From the NCBI GenBank assembly GCA_963575745.1, contig CAUYUJ010008113.1, forward strand, positions 1,096,021 through 1,160,020: a stretch of 64,000 nt of DNA, in the 5' to 3' direction. Positions 41,653-53,300 of the stretch are shown here, one piece after another. The position numbers and the translations under genes are program-made. The stretch's first letter is position 1, and the number at the start of each line of letters is the position of its first letter. This DNA comes from Prorocentrum cordatum (lineage: Eukaryota; Sar; Dinophyceae; Prorocentrales; Prorocentraceae). The notes beneath the pieces are model-generated. The model had not been told where the DNA came from, made no database searches, and worked only from the letters and a program-made list of their open reading frames with translations.

Positions 41653-41830
41653 TGCGGACCAGACTCCTATGGGGAGTCCTATGCGGACACCTATGCGGAT
41701 CACGATGCGCACGGCGGCAGTGCCCAGAACGTACTGGGAGAGGAGCGTTACGTCATAAGGGGGGGGCGGGCCGGGGGCCATGACGCCCGTCATTCCCCAA
41801 GCAATAAAGAAACGGACTCTTGGGCCAGGG
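40470..41830. repeat. large imperfect inverted repeat around an 18/36-bp satellite
   Basis: Outer arms: GATGACGGGCGTCATGGG then TATGACGTAAG at 40,480-40,533 against GTTACGTCATAAG then CCATGACGCCCGTCATT at 41,747-41,795. Inner arms: GCATGTAGATGGCGATCTGC (40,676-40,695) against GCAGATCGCCACCGACATGC (about 41,412-41,431). Between lie CTGTGTACACCACAGCGCC units, one strand at 40,690-41,010 and the opposite at 41,240-41,400. A direct match (GCGCACRASGACGATGAG) at about 40,576 and 41,576 shows a more complex history. The frames here (Val-Tyr-Thr or Cys-Thr-Pro periodic) are satellite artefacts. Confidence 0.75.
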
Positions 41831-42350
41831 ACGCAGGACGGAGGCTGGAGGAACAGGGGGGAGAGAAGGGAGAGGGTCGATGTGCAGTCTGTACCCGCTT
41901 CGCTCGCGCTCGCCCTGCTCGCAGCAGCACGGATCCTGATTGCTGGCGCTCCGCGGAGCGGGGGGGAGGGTGGAGAAGCGCCGAAGGGGGGGGGGGGGAA
42001 GCCCCAGGGAGTAAAATACGGAAGATCAGAGAAACGAGGAGGACCAAAGTGAAACCCAGCACGCGCCGCTGGTGCCGAAACAGAAGCCCCTGTCCGGCGG
42101 GCGAAGGTTGGAGAAATGAAGCCAGCCTGTGTTGCCCGAGCGCGTGGCGAGGGTGAGGAGAGGGGCACGCGTGGAATGCGTCACTGCAGTGGGCAAGAGG
42201 GTCGACGCTTCGATACGATCTGAACGCTTAGGAAGTTCCAGATTTGAACCGCAAATTCACACCAGCCCTCTGGGCGTAGGTGTTCGAACGAGTTCTTTCG
42301 GTCCTCTTCCAAAACCCAATTCTCCCCCCTCCCTGAAGTTTTCTTTGGGG
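41830..42350. other. no gene recognised
   Basis: Only short conflicting frames. Confidence 0.5.
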
Positions 42351-42354
42351 GGGG

Positions 42355-42870
42355 CGCGCGCCCAAAATAGCCCAAGATGGCCCAAGAGGGCCCCCGATGC
42401 TCCAAGAAGGCCTCCAAGATGGCTCAAGATAGCCGAAGATGATTCAAGATGGCTTATGGCATGCCTCCAAGAAGCCTCAGGAGGAGCACAAGACGGCTCC
42501 AAGTCCACTCGGAGCCCCCTCAGGACTTTCCCATCCGATGCGGCTTTGAGGCCTCCAAATGGCCCCAGAAAGCCCCAAGAGAGGCCCGAGAGGTCCCCCA
42601 AACCGCCCCAAGAGCGCCCCCTAGACGCCCCAAGAGGACCCCAAGAGGCGATGTTGATGGCCCCAAAGGGGAGGGAGGGGAAGGGGGGGGAGGCAATTCG
42701 CCCCCCCTCTTTTGATCAACGCCTTCCAACCTGAGAGGACCTCCGAGGCTCCCAAGAGGCCCCGAAGAGGGCCCCAAGAGATCCCCGAGACCCCCCGAGA
42801 GAGCCCCAAGAGCTTCAGGGCTGCGAGAGAAGCCCACGAGGACCCTGAGACGGCCTCCGGATCCCAAGAC
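42355..42870 (+). repeat. CCAAGAGGCCCC-type minisatellite, locus 3
   Basis: Units like GCCCAAGATGGCCCAAGAGG and CCCCAAGAGGCCCCGAAGAG over about 515 bp. Confidence 0.7.
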
Positions 42871-42879
42871 TGCTGCAAA

Positions 42880-43010
42880 AGTCTTCGTCCTCCTCCTCCT
42901 TCCTCTTCGTCCTCCTCTTCCTCCTTGTCGTCCTCGCCCTCCTCCTTTACCTCTCCCTCATCCTCATCCTCCTCGTCCTCTTCCGGCTACGGAGCTGAAT
43001 CACCCCCTGC
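42880..43010. repeat. CCT/CTC tract
   Basis: Interrupted (CCT)n of about 110-130 bp. Confidence 0.8.
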
Positions 43011-43299
43011 GTGTTTGAGACTTCTCGGTTGCTGTTCCTCTTACTTTTTTGTTGGTGGGTCGTCGATTTTTGTTGGGGAGGACTCAGTCTGAATCGTTGC
43101 CGTTTCCGTGTCCTGTTTTCTCGTGCGTCTATGGGGCATAGCCAGGAATGCGCCTGGGGCTTCGGGGGAAAGGGGGGGCCTTGAGAAGGGGGGGGGCGCC
43201 GTTTGGTGACGTTTTCGAGTGTGTGACCCCTCGCACAATCAGATTCGTGACCAGGGGGAGGGTTAGCAACCTGAGGGGGGCGAACAATACACAGATATA

Positions 43300-43375
43300 G
43301 ATATATCGATATACATATATATATATAGAGAGAGAGAGGGAGAGAGAAACCAAGAACCAAAAAGAAAAGAAAGAG

Positions 43376-43406
<31 letters not shown>

Positions 43407-43555
43407 AACAAAAAACGCTACGAATCGAACATATTTCTGTTGACCCTCCCTGCCGCCCCCTCCCCTACCATCCCTGCCCCCCCCCCTCCTCCCCTCCCCT
43501 CCTCTCCTCCCCCTCCTCCCCTCCCCTCCTCTCCTCCCCCTCCTCCCTCCCGTCC
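43300..43555. repeat. TATA, GA and C/T-rich simple tracts
   Basis: (TATA)n at 43,300-43,330, (GA)n at 43,326-43,400, and a CCCTCC-rich stretch to 43,555. Confidence 0.85.
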
Positions 43556-44155
43556 TTAAAGATCAAAAACAAATCCTTTGGGAAACCAAAGCAAAAATAT
43601 GATCCGTCCTCGCAACAGCAATCCGATGGGCATCGTTACCCAGGGATTAGACTGGAAACCGTCATCATCGAAGCCATTTGGAAAGCACAGCTGAGGGCTT
43701 CTATTGGAAAGCATCACAAGAGGAATCCTTTGAGAAGCGCCACAGAAAGATTCGATTGAGAGCCTCACATCAGGAATCCTGTGGGGAACGCCACAAAGAG
43801 AGTCGATTAGGAAGTCTTGCACTCGGAACTCTGTGCGAACTGCTTCACAGAAACTCCAGCGGATGCCCTCACAACAAGAATCCGTGAGACAGCGCTATAA
43901 ACACATTCCGTTAGACACAATCATGCATGGAATATTTTGGAAAGCGCTTCACAGGGACTTCGCGGGGAAACATTACAACTGCAATCCTGCGGAAAAGAAC
44001 CTGACATACTGCACCGGAAAACTTTATGACTGAAACCTTTGGACAACGCGCAACAAGTTTGTAACGGAGCGCCCGCAACAGGAATCCTTTGGGAATCACC
44101 CCGCGTGGCTATGGCCTCGCAACAAGAATCCGGTGGGAACCACTACAAACAAGGA
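43556..44155 (+). repeat. 26/52-bp satellite, left part
   Basis: Two alternating half-units of about 26 bp: AGGAATCCTTTGRGAARCGC with CCACAG, and AAGATTCGATTGGAAAGCCT with CACA. About 12 double units, degenerate. It continues at 46,625 in the same orientation. Confidence 0.8.
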
Positions 44156-44164
44156 GGACGCACC

Positions 44165-44445
44165 GCTGGATGACCCCAAAAGGGGGGTGGAGGTTGGGAC
44201 CACCACCCCCCTTTCCCCGATCCGTCGTCGGGGACCCCCCCCCCCCCCTTTTTCCCGATCCCGTCGCGGATCCCCCCCCCCCCTCCCCCCCCCTTTCCCG
44301 GTCCGTCGTCGGGGACCCCCCCCCCTTCCCCCCTTTCAAAAGGGAGGGGGGGGTCCGACCCCCTCCCCCCTCCCCCCCTTTGGCCGCCAAATTCGACCCC
44401 CCCCTCCCCTTTCGCCACGGCGCCCCCGGTCTACGGACCCCGACC
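44165..44445. repeat. C-run block left of the heptamer array
   Basis: Homopolymer C and G runs with repeated GATCCGTCGTCGGGGACC and short inverted GGGGTCCGACCCC pieces. Sequence accuracy may be poor here. Confidence 0.7.
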
Positions 44446-44448
44446 CCG

Positions 44449-44520
44449 ACCACCCCTAACACTAATCCTCACCCTTACCCGATCCCCCAACCCTAACCCC
44501 AAACCCAAACCCTAGCCCCA
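44449..44520. repeat. degenerate telomere-like heptamers
   Basis: AACCCTAACCCCAAACCCAA and ACCCTAGCCCCAAAC: short, imperfect runs of the CCCTAAA type, the telomere repeat used by many plants and dinoflagellates. Confidence 0.5.
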
Positions 44521-44524
44521 AACA

Positions 44525-46385
44525 GCACTCTCTACTCATTACGCACTACTCACTACCCACAATTCACTACACGCTGCTCACTACTCACTTCTCACTACTC
44601 ACTACTCACTACTCACGACTCACTACTCACGACCCACGACTCATTACCCACTACCCACTACTCACTGCTCCCTACTCACTACTCACTACTCACTACAAAC
44701 TACTCACTACTCACTTACCCACTACCCGATACTCACTACTCACTAAACACAACTCGCAGACCACGACTCACTAATCACAAATCCCTACTCACTACCCACT
44801 AACCACTATCCACTACTCCCTACTCACAATTCACTACTCACTACTCACTGCCCACAACTCACTTCTCACTATCCACTACTCGCTACTCGCTACTCCCTAC
44901 TACTCGCTAGTCCCAACGCCCTAATTGCTACCCGATACGCACTATTCACTACCCACTAGTCACTACGCTTTAACTACTCACTACTCACTACTTCCTGCTT
45001 CCTACTCACTATTCCCAACGAACTACTCACTACCCACTACCCACTACTCACTGCTCCCTACTCACTACTCACTGTTCACTACAAACTACTCACTACTCGC
45101 TATCCACTACTCGATACTCACTACTCACTAAACACAACTCACAGACCACGACTCACGAATCACAAATCCCTACTCACTACCCACTAACCCCTATCCACTA
45201 CTCCCTACTCACAATTCACTACTCACTACTCACTGCCCACAACTCACTTCTCACTATCCACTACTCGCTACTCGCTACTCCCTACTCCCTACTACTCGCT
45301 AGTCCCAACGCCCAAGTTGCTACCCGATACGCACTATTCACTACCCACTACTCACTACGCTGTAACTACTCACTACTCACTACTTCCTACTTCCTACTCA
45401 CTATTCCCAACGCACTACTCACTACTCACTACCTAGTGCTCAATACTGACTACTCACTGCCAACAATTCACTGCCCACTACTCACTGCGCACTAAGCACA
45501 ACTCACTACCCACTAACCACCATCCACTATTTACTACTGAGTACGTACAGTTCACTACTCGCTACGCACTGCCCATAAGTCACTACTCATTATCCGCTAC
45601 TCGCTACCCAATACGAAATACTCACTAGCCACTACGCACTACTCGCTATTCAATGCTCCCTACTCCCTACTCACTAGTCACTAGTCGCAAGTCGCTACTC
45701 ACTACTCACTACTCACTACTCACGAATCACTAGTCATTACTCACAAACTTCTACTCGCAACTCCCTACTCACTACCCACTACTCAATACCCACTTCTCGC
45801 TTCTCACTACTCACTACTCACTAACCACGACTCCCGACTCACAACTCACTACTCACTACTCGCTACTCCCTACTCGCTACGCACAACTCCCTACTCACTA
45901 CTCACTAATCACTCCAGACTACTCCCTCCTCACTACTCACTACTCACAAGGCCCTACTCACTAATCACTACTACTTCTCGTTACTCTGTACTCGCTACTC
46001 CCTATTCGCTACTCGCTACTCACCACTCATCACTCACTATTCTCTACTCACTGCGCATTACTCACTACTCACTACTCACTACTGTCCTCGCTGTTCGCTA
46101 CTGTCTACTCCCTCATCCCTGCTCCCTGCGTGCGACTCACTGTGCACTACTCTGTACACACTACTCATTCCTCACTACTCATTACTCATAATTCCTTACT
46201 CCCTACTTCCTTCCCAATATTCACAACCCACTAGTCACTACTCACTGATCTCGAAGCACTACTCACTACGACCACTACCAATTACCCATTACTCACTACT
46301 CACTACTCACGACTCACTGCGCACTACTCACGATCATGTACCCGCTATTCACCAATCGGTACTCAAAACACTCTAGTTTCTACTC
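44525..46385. repeat. CTACTCA heptamer array, 1.9 kb
   Basis: Imperfect (CTACTCA)n for about 1,860 bp, with variants CTACCCA, CTACTCG and CTCCCTA. A higher-order duplication is visible: AAACACAACTC at 44,745 and 45,130, and CCCAACGCC at 44,912 against 45,304, that is 385-392 bp apart, the difference being one extra heptamer. Confidence 0.95.
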
Positions 46386-46389
46386 ACTA

Positions 46390-46620
46390 CCCGAGAGGGT
46401 CCCTCCCCAGCCCCCTGTTCGGCGCCCCCCCTCCCTCTTTCCAGCGCCATGGGGGGGAGGGGGGGGTCCGGACCCCGCCCCCCCCTTCAAGGGGGGGAGG
46501 GGGGGGAGGGTTCGGACCCTCCCCCCTTTAATAAAGCGCGAGGGGGGGGGTCGAAAACCTCACCCCCCTTTGAAGGGGGGGGAGGGGGGGGATTTTGCGA
46601 GCACCCCCCCCATATTCAGA
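46390..46620. repeat. G/C-run block right of the heptamer array
   Basis: G and C runs with GGGTCCGGACCCC and GGGTTCGGACCCT palindromes, similar in style to 44,165-44,445. Confidence 0.7.
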
Positions 46621-46624
46621 GCCA

Positions 46625-47830
46625 TCAACTAGCGCGTTTTCACAAACAAGGGTTTGGAAAACGTCGTAAACGAAACCGTCTAGAAACCATTGCTGAAGGC
46701 CTCTAATGGGAAGCATCACAAGAGGAAACTTTTGGAAAACACAAAACGCTCGATTGGAAAGCCTCGGGCTTGGAACACTGTGCGAGGTGCTACACAGGAA
46801 TTACATTGTATAGCCTCACAGCAGGGGTCCTTTGCAAAGCGCTGTAACACACATTGTGTTACAAACAATCAGATTTCGAATCCTTTGGAAAGCACCCCAA
46901 CAGAATTCTGTGGGAACTGGAACCCTTTGGCAAGGAATCTAACACGTTTTACCAGACGGCCTCGCAATATGTAAAGATCCGTTGAAGAGCGCAACGCGAT
47001 GGATTCGATCGGAACGCCTCGCACCAGGAATCCTTTTGGAAAATACCACACAGGGATTGTATTGGAAAGCCTCACCAGAAGAATCCTTTGAAAAGCAGCA
47101 CGAAGGCCGCCTACTGGAAAACAGCACAAGACGAATCATATTCAAAATGTTACGACGGGCTCCTCTTGGAAAATACCCCACAAAGATCCTCAAGAAGCAC
47201 CAAACAGGGGTTCAATTGAAATGGAGATTGCCACTGAGGGGCTCCTATTGGGAACCCGCACAACAAGAAACCCATCAGAAAACACAACAGAAAAAATCCA
47301 TTGACAAAACCTCACACCAGAAAACTGGTTTGAAAAAGCCACGGAAGGCTCATATTAGGAAGCCGCACAAAACAGGAATCCATCGGAAAACGCCACAGAA
47401 TGATTCAATCAGGCAACCTCACAACGTGAATCCTTTTGGATAGCGCCGCCGAAGGATTCGATAGGAAAGCCTCACGACAGGACTCTTTTGGAAAGCGCTG
47501 CACAGATAAGCTACTGGAAAACTTCGCGACAAAGGTCCTTTGGAAAACGTCACGAAGGGGTTCTACGGAAAATCCTCACACTAGAAATCCCTTGGACCGC
47601 GCCGCAAGGGGCTTCTACTGGAAAGCATCACACCAGGAACCCTTTGAAAACCACCACGAAGAGATCCTATTGGGAAGCATCACACTAGGAATCCGTTGGA
47701 AACTCCACAGAAAGGTTCAATGGGAAAACCTCATAGTAGCAATCCGCTTGACAGCACAACGCAGAGATTCTGCTGGCAATTCCCACAACAAAAATCCTTT
47801 GGAAACCGCCACAACGGCATCATATTTGAG
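46625..47830 (+). repeat. 26/52-bp satellite, right part
   Basis: The same half-units as 43,556-44,155 (AGGAATCCTTTTGGAAA, GATTSRATTGGAAAGCCTCA), about 23 double units, same orientation. Confidence 0.85.
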
Positions 47831-47839
47831 ATTATGGGG

Positions 47840-48840
47840 AGGGGGGGATAAGGGGGCATCGATGGAGTGGCGGAGAGGATGCAGGCTGGCGGACCGAAGT
47901 GTGTATGGACAAACGTAAACAACAGCAAAACCATCCACAACCGCCGACGCACTAAAATGTCAAGAGTGCAGGGGGACATTCGGCCCCGAAACCTCCTCTT
48001 CCTCGACCTCCTCGTCGTTCTCGTCCTCGTCCTGAATTTAGTCCAGTGGATCGACAATTTGTTCCACTGCATGCTCCTGGGCATCGTTTTGGATTGGCTG
48101 GTGGAGGTACTTGTTTGGTCTGCGGCCCGCAGGGAAAAGTCCAGAGGGCGTGTCAAGCAGGCTAACTGGGGCACAGAGCCAGATAATTCGCGCAACATGC
48201 AGAACAAATTGGGGAAAACGGGCAGACGGGCAGCCGCGCGCGGCGACGTTGCACCAGCACAAGGACGCCAGGCGCCGAGAAGGCGACGGAAGGACGGAGG
48301 GGGGGATGAGCGAGGCGACGGAAGGACGAAGAGGGGGGGAAAAGCGGGTTGCCTCACTCACGGAACACCAAGTGCTCGCCGGCGAGCCGACTCAGGTCCA
48401 ATCACAGGTGGACACCACGTCACCGCGACCAGTGTCAGTCAGGGGGGAACTGCAGGAAGGAGTGCACCACCTGATCAGCGCGGAAGGGCAGGATGTCGAT
48501 GGCGACAGTGAGCGGGAACCACTCCCAGAGGAGGAAGCGACGGTCGGCGACGCCGAGGGGAAAGTCGGCCAGGAGGAGGCATGAACCTGCCACAGTATGC
48601 ACCACGTGCACTGGAAGTCGTACTCCAGGGCGACGGCGCCGAAGAGCGGGACGGCCAAGACGTGGAAACGCCGGGCCTGCAAGATCCTCTGGCCGAAAGC
48701 CCCCGCCATCCCAGGCGAGCACAGCACCAGCACGCAGTGCTGAGAGGGAAGCACCTCATCCCCAGGAGGCGACCCAAGGTATGAGGCCAAAGCCACACTG
48801 CACGACGTCGTCACCCCTCAGCAGTCGTCGACGGCGACAA
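47840..48840. other. coding-like on both strands, not assigned
   Basis: The minus strand reads FPQFVLHVARIIWLCAPVSL then AEQIVDPLD-type sequence before TAA (about 48,208-48,038), and at 48,814-48,440 QRILQARRFHVLAVPLFGAV then a frame change to LLLADFPLGVADRRFLLWEW. The plus strand over the same bases (48,350-48,584) gives a continuous acidic frame, VASLTEHQVLAGEPTQVQSQ to VGQEEA. One of these is real, or both are scraps of a mobile element; I cannot choose. Confidence 0.35.
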
Positions 48841-48849
48841 GAGGGGAGG

Positions 48850-50165
48850 AGAGGAGGCGCAGCCGATAGCCGCAGCACATTACAAGGAGAGGAGGCGCCA
48901 GATGTCAACGCCGCCAGACGAGGACCCAACACGTGAAGTCGGCGTGTCGTTGGCGCGCGGCGCCGTCGTGGGGGGGAAATGTCACATGGGCAAGGCCGTC
49001 GGACATCGGGAGCGTGGAGCGCATGAGGGGGGCCTTCGGCCTGCCGCCCTGGCCATCCAAAGTGAGCGCCCCAGCGGGCGACTCGGGCCCGTGTTCCTGC
49101 GGGGCCAAAGTGAGCCGCGGGCAGGATTATTGCAGCCAGACCGCAAGGGCTAAGAGCCCACGGAGTACAGCGGGGGTCTAAGCGCAGTGTGAGTGCGCAC
49201 CTCGCTCCCAGGAGGTAGCATGCGCATTAAGGCCGGGGCCTGTCACTGCGGTGAAACGAGCCCCCTTCGCGAAGGGACTGCCCACGGCCGCTGCGGTTCG
49301 TGGGGGGCCATCCGCCCCCGACGTCGCCCCCCCGCCCAAAGCTTGCCCGTGGGCAGCCAAGGGACCTACGAGGGCCACGGTGGCCCCTGCCTGTGTGGAG
49401 CAGGCCTTGCGAACGTCACACGTCGTCGGACAGTCGCCACAGTCGTCGAGGGCGTCAGGAGGGAAGGGGGGAAGGCGCAGCCGATAGCCGCAGAGCATTT
49501 GCATAAATGGGGGAAGAGGAGCCAGATGCCGGCATCGTTTGTCGAGGACCCAACACGCGCAGTCGGTGCGTCGTCGGCGCGCGGCGCCGCCTGGCGGGGG
49601 AACGCCATCAGCGCGGGGCAGTCGGGCGTCGAGGGTGCGGAGCGCATGGGGGGGCGCCTTAGGCCTGCCGCCCAGCCGTCCAAGGTGCGCGCCCTAGCGG
49701 GTGAATCGGGCCCATGTCCTCGTGAACAAGGCCAGAGTGAGCCGCGGGCAGGATTATTGCAGCCATACCACGCGAGCTAAGGGCCCACGAAGACATGCGG
49801 GAGTCTATACGCAGTGCGAGTTGTGCACCTTACTCCCAGGAGGTGACGCGGGTATTAAGGCTGTTGCCTGTCACTGCGGTGAAACGAGCCCCCCTTGGTC
49901 ACGGGGCAGCTCTTGGTCGACGCGGCCCGCGGGGGTCTTCCGCCCGCGCCATCTGGCCCTCACCGGTTGCGCGCCTGTGGGCCGCAAAGGAGCGCTCGAG
50001 GACCATGGGGCTGCCGACCCATTGGGCCCCGCATGGCACGTCGGGGGCCCATGTGGCCCACAGGGCCAGCGCGACGGATGCCACTCTGCACAGTTTGGTG
50101 GAAGCTGCACCCAGCTGTCCGAGGTCGCTGTCCTCAAGAAAGCACGCGTTGCGCTCCGAGACAGG
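48850..50165. repeat. 620-bp tandem duplication with coding-like content
   Basis: Unit 1 begins near 48,850 and unit 2 near 49,468: GGCGCAGCCGATAGCCGCAG at 48,856 and 49,474, and GTGAAACGAGCCCC at 49,251 and 49,879. The offsets are 618 and 628 bp. Both carry CAAAGTGAGCCGCGGGCAGG-like and CCTGTCACTGCGGTGAAACG blocks. In unit 2 the plus frame reads RGQDYCSHTTRAKG, then QCELC and ACHCGET, a Cys-rich pattern; unit 1 has one base less in that stretch and loses it. Whether the domain is real is open. Confidence 0.75.
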
Positions 50166-50394
50166 CTGAGTGGCAACACGGAGTATCGACATTAACGGGG
50201 GGAAAGTGGGCAAAGCCGCGGCCTGGGGTTCCGCGCGCGGGAAATGGGGCTCGAGCCGTAGACGCGCAATGAGAAGCGCCCGACGGGGAGCAAGGGGTGG
50301 CAGGACAGGGAACGGGCGCAGGACCCTCGGCCGCGCGGCCCTCGATGACGGGGCCTGCCTTTCCTGGGCCTGGAGAAGAGACATCGCGACATGG

Positions 50395-53300
50395 CTAGAC
50401 CCGACGGCGCCACTTGCGGTCGAAGTCCCGACCGCGCTGTCGCTTGTCGGCGTAGTGTGCGTCTCCTCTAGAGGCGGTCCTTGTCTCCCTGGTCCTCCAA
50501 TCTGTACCGGCCCATGTGCTTTGCCGGCGGTCCCACCCCTCCCAGGACTGCCATGGGTGCCACGGGGCGGCTGAGCTGGATGCGCCCGTCTGCGTGGTGA
50601 CCCTGTCATCGGCGTACGCCGGTGGGGCGGCTGCGGCCTCTCTAGGCATGCTCCATGGGCACCGCTGGCCATCTCCACTGGGCTCGCCCGGGGGGGGATG
50701 CATGCGCGGCGTCACTGTCGGGCACTGGAGGGGGCGTTGGCGCGACGTTGCTGCTGACGGCCCATGGGCACGGGCGGCCGTCGCTACTGCGGCCCTTGGG
50801 GGCTCGCGTCCTGGTGTCGCGCTGTAACAGAAGGCGATGCTTCTCCATGACTGTCGGCCACTCCACGTGGAGCCGGTGCTCGACGTCAATTTTGTAGGCA
50901 TCGTAGCTTGCTTCTTCCCATGCCAGAAGAAAGTCTTCGCATAGTTGCACCGTGTTCTTCTTGGGGTCGGATTTGATGTTGACCCACGGGCCCCCGTGCC
51001 TGCTGACTGCCCCACGAACCCAGGCAGTCCACATCCCGTTGAATGCGCCTCCCAGCGCCATCTGAAGCCTGATGATCTTGTCTGAGGCTGGCTCGCCAAC
51101 TTTAGTGTCAGCCTCGTAGATAGGCTTCATGTACATGGGGAGTCCGCCCAAGGGATCGTCTGGGCGCGCGAGTGGGAGGGACGCCGCCTGGGGGCCGGGC
51201 CGTCGGCCCGAGCCGCGGCTCTGCCAAGGCGAGCTAAGTGGCGGGCGGGCATCGCGATCAAGTGTGGCGTCCTCGGGTATAGAGCGTGGTCGGCGCTCTG
51301 TCTTGCTCCCCGCTCCCCTTAGACCTCTGCCGTCTCCGATCTCTTCCCGGGGCGAACGGGGGCGGGCAGCAGCGAAAGGCGCCCCGGCTGCTGACTCGAC
51401 CACTTGCGGGGGCTGGGTCCACAAGACTGGCGGACTGTGGGAAGCATCGCTGTCGCTTGGGTCGGGGACGTCGGCCACATCTGCCTGTTGCTTGGGACTG
51501 GCGATCATGGAGACGGCCCTGTCTGGTGGGATTCCGGGAGCCTGTCCTTCTGTATCCGATCCTTCGTTGTCCTCGCCCCAGTCGATTTCGCATTCGCCGC
51601 TGCCGCTTCCGCATCTGTGCGGGGATGGCACTTCCCCTATTTCTCCGTCCGACTGCGCCGGCGCAGCGGGTCGCTGGAGGGAGGCGTAGTCGGGGGGGCA
51701 ATCAGATGAAGCTGCCAGGGGCTTGCTGCGCCAGACCGCCGCGGGGGATCCGTCGCCCTCCTCGCTGCTGGCCCCCCCGACATTGCGCTCGCCGGCAAGG
51801 ACCTCCATTGTTCCTACTGAGAGGTCGTCCTTCATTTGAGATAGGAAGTGGGTCAGCGTATCCAACGGTTGGCGCTGGGGGCATTGTCCTTTCTGGTTGT
51901 CGAGATTGTCGGCAAAGGACCGCCACGCCCCCTGGTACTTCTGGTTCCTCTCCACCAGGTGCGTAATGACATTGGCCGCTGCAGCCCTCTGCCCGCCCCA
52001 GGGGATGAGGGGGGGTGACCGTTCCTGGGGGCCTCGCCCCCGTAAATGGAGCGCAGGAAGCGCACCAGGTGCTCGAGAGACCACCCCGACTCGTCGGTCA
52101 CATCACCCACTACTTCCCTGCCCCAGCGCTGCGCGCGGGCCGCCCATAGGGTGTAGACCGCGTGGTTCCACAGAATCAGAAACTTGACCAGCTCGCGGAC
52201 GGGGCCACTCGACTGCTCTCCAGCAAGACGGTGGGTGGAGCATGTGGGTAGTAGGGGTGCCTTGGGTGGTGGGAGAGCCGGTAGAGTATACCCGTGGGTA
52301 CCTCCGCCGTCGGGGTCTCCCTCTGGACGCGCGGCGCGCCCTGGATGGCCGTCGGGCATTGTCGTCGGCGGGCTGGGGCCAGTGGCTGGCGCTGGGCTGA
52401 TTGGGGAGAGATGAGCTGACATGTCGCAGATGCCCCACTCCTCCGAGATCTCGCTAATGGCAGGCCTCTTGGTGGGGGAGGCAGGGCATACCTCGTTCGA
52501 GCATAGATCAAGTACACGGTCGAGGACACTGGGAGCAATGTCCCAGATGTGCACCAGGCACCTCCTGCAAGCCCAACTGGCGTTCCACTGCCTTCTGATC
52601 CACAACGAGGGCATTGCGTCCCACGCTGGGAGACCTGTCCGATCACTGCAGTCTGCGCCCGTCTCTGGACGCCATATGAAGCACCCTAATGCGGGCGCGC
52701 CCGGCGACCGCTCTAGCAGGGGGGAGTTGGGGGGACAGAAGTCGCACGTGGCCGAGTAGCAATTAGTGAGGTGCACTTCGGTGCCGAACCTGCCGTCTGT
52801 GAGCCTGCGTGGCGGTAGCGTGGTGCCTGCGCAGGCTGGGCGGAAATGGCGCGGCGCACGAAGGGTGAGCCCCCTGAGGGAGGTCAGGGCTGCCGCGCCC
52901 GCCGGCGCCCCAAACCCCAGCGGCAGCCTGGACAGAGAGGGAAGGGTCCTAGCCATTTTCTGTGCACGGTTGTCGTCTAGCCTGCGTTAATGCTCTTGTA
53001 GCAGCCACTGCATGGACTTCTTGCCGCTGCGCTCCGAGGGGTCGGGTTCGGGGAGGGGAATACCTTTCTTCTCCAGCGAGATGACCCAACAATGCTCGCA
53101 GAGCCATCTGCAGTTCTTTCCCTCCGTATGCGCCTGCGCACGGTTCTGGGCGAGTAGTTCCCGGGTGTAGTCGTCATCCCAAGTACCTGCTGTACCGTGC
53201 AGTCCCACGTTGAAGCACCCGTCGCAGTTGTAGGTGGCGTCCTTCTGCCGCCTGCTGAATCGCTCATCGCGCACGACAGGGGGGACCAATGATGCACCTG

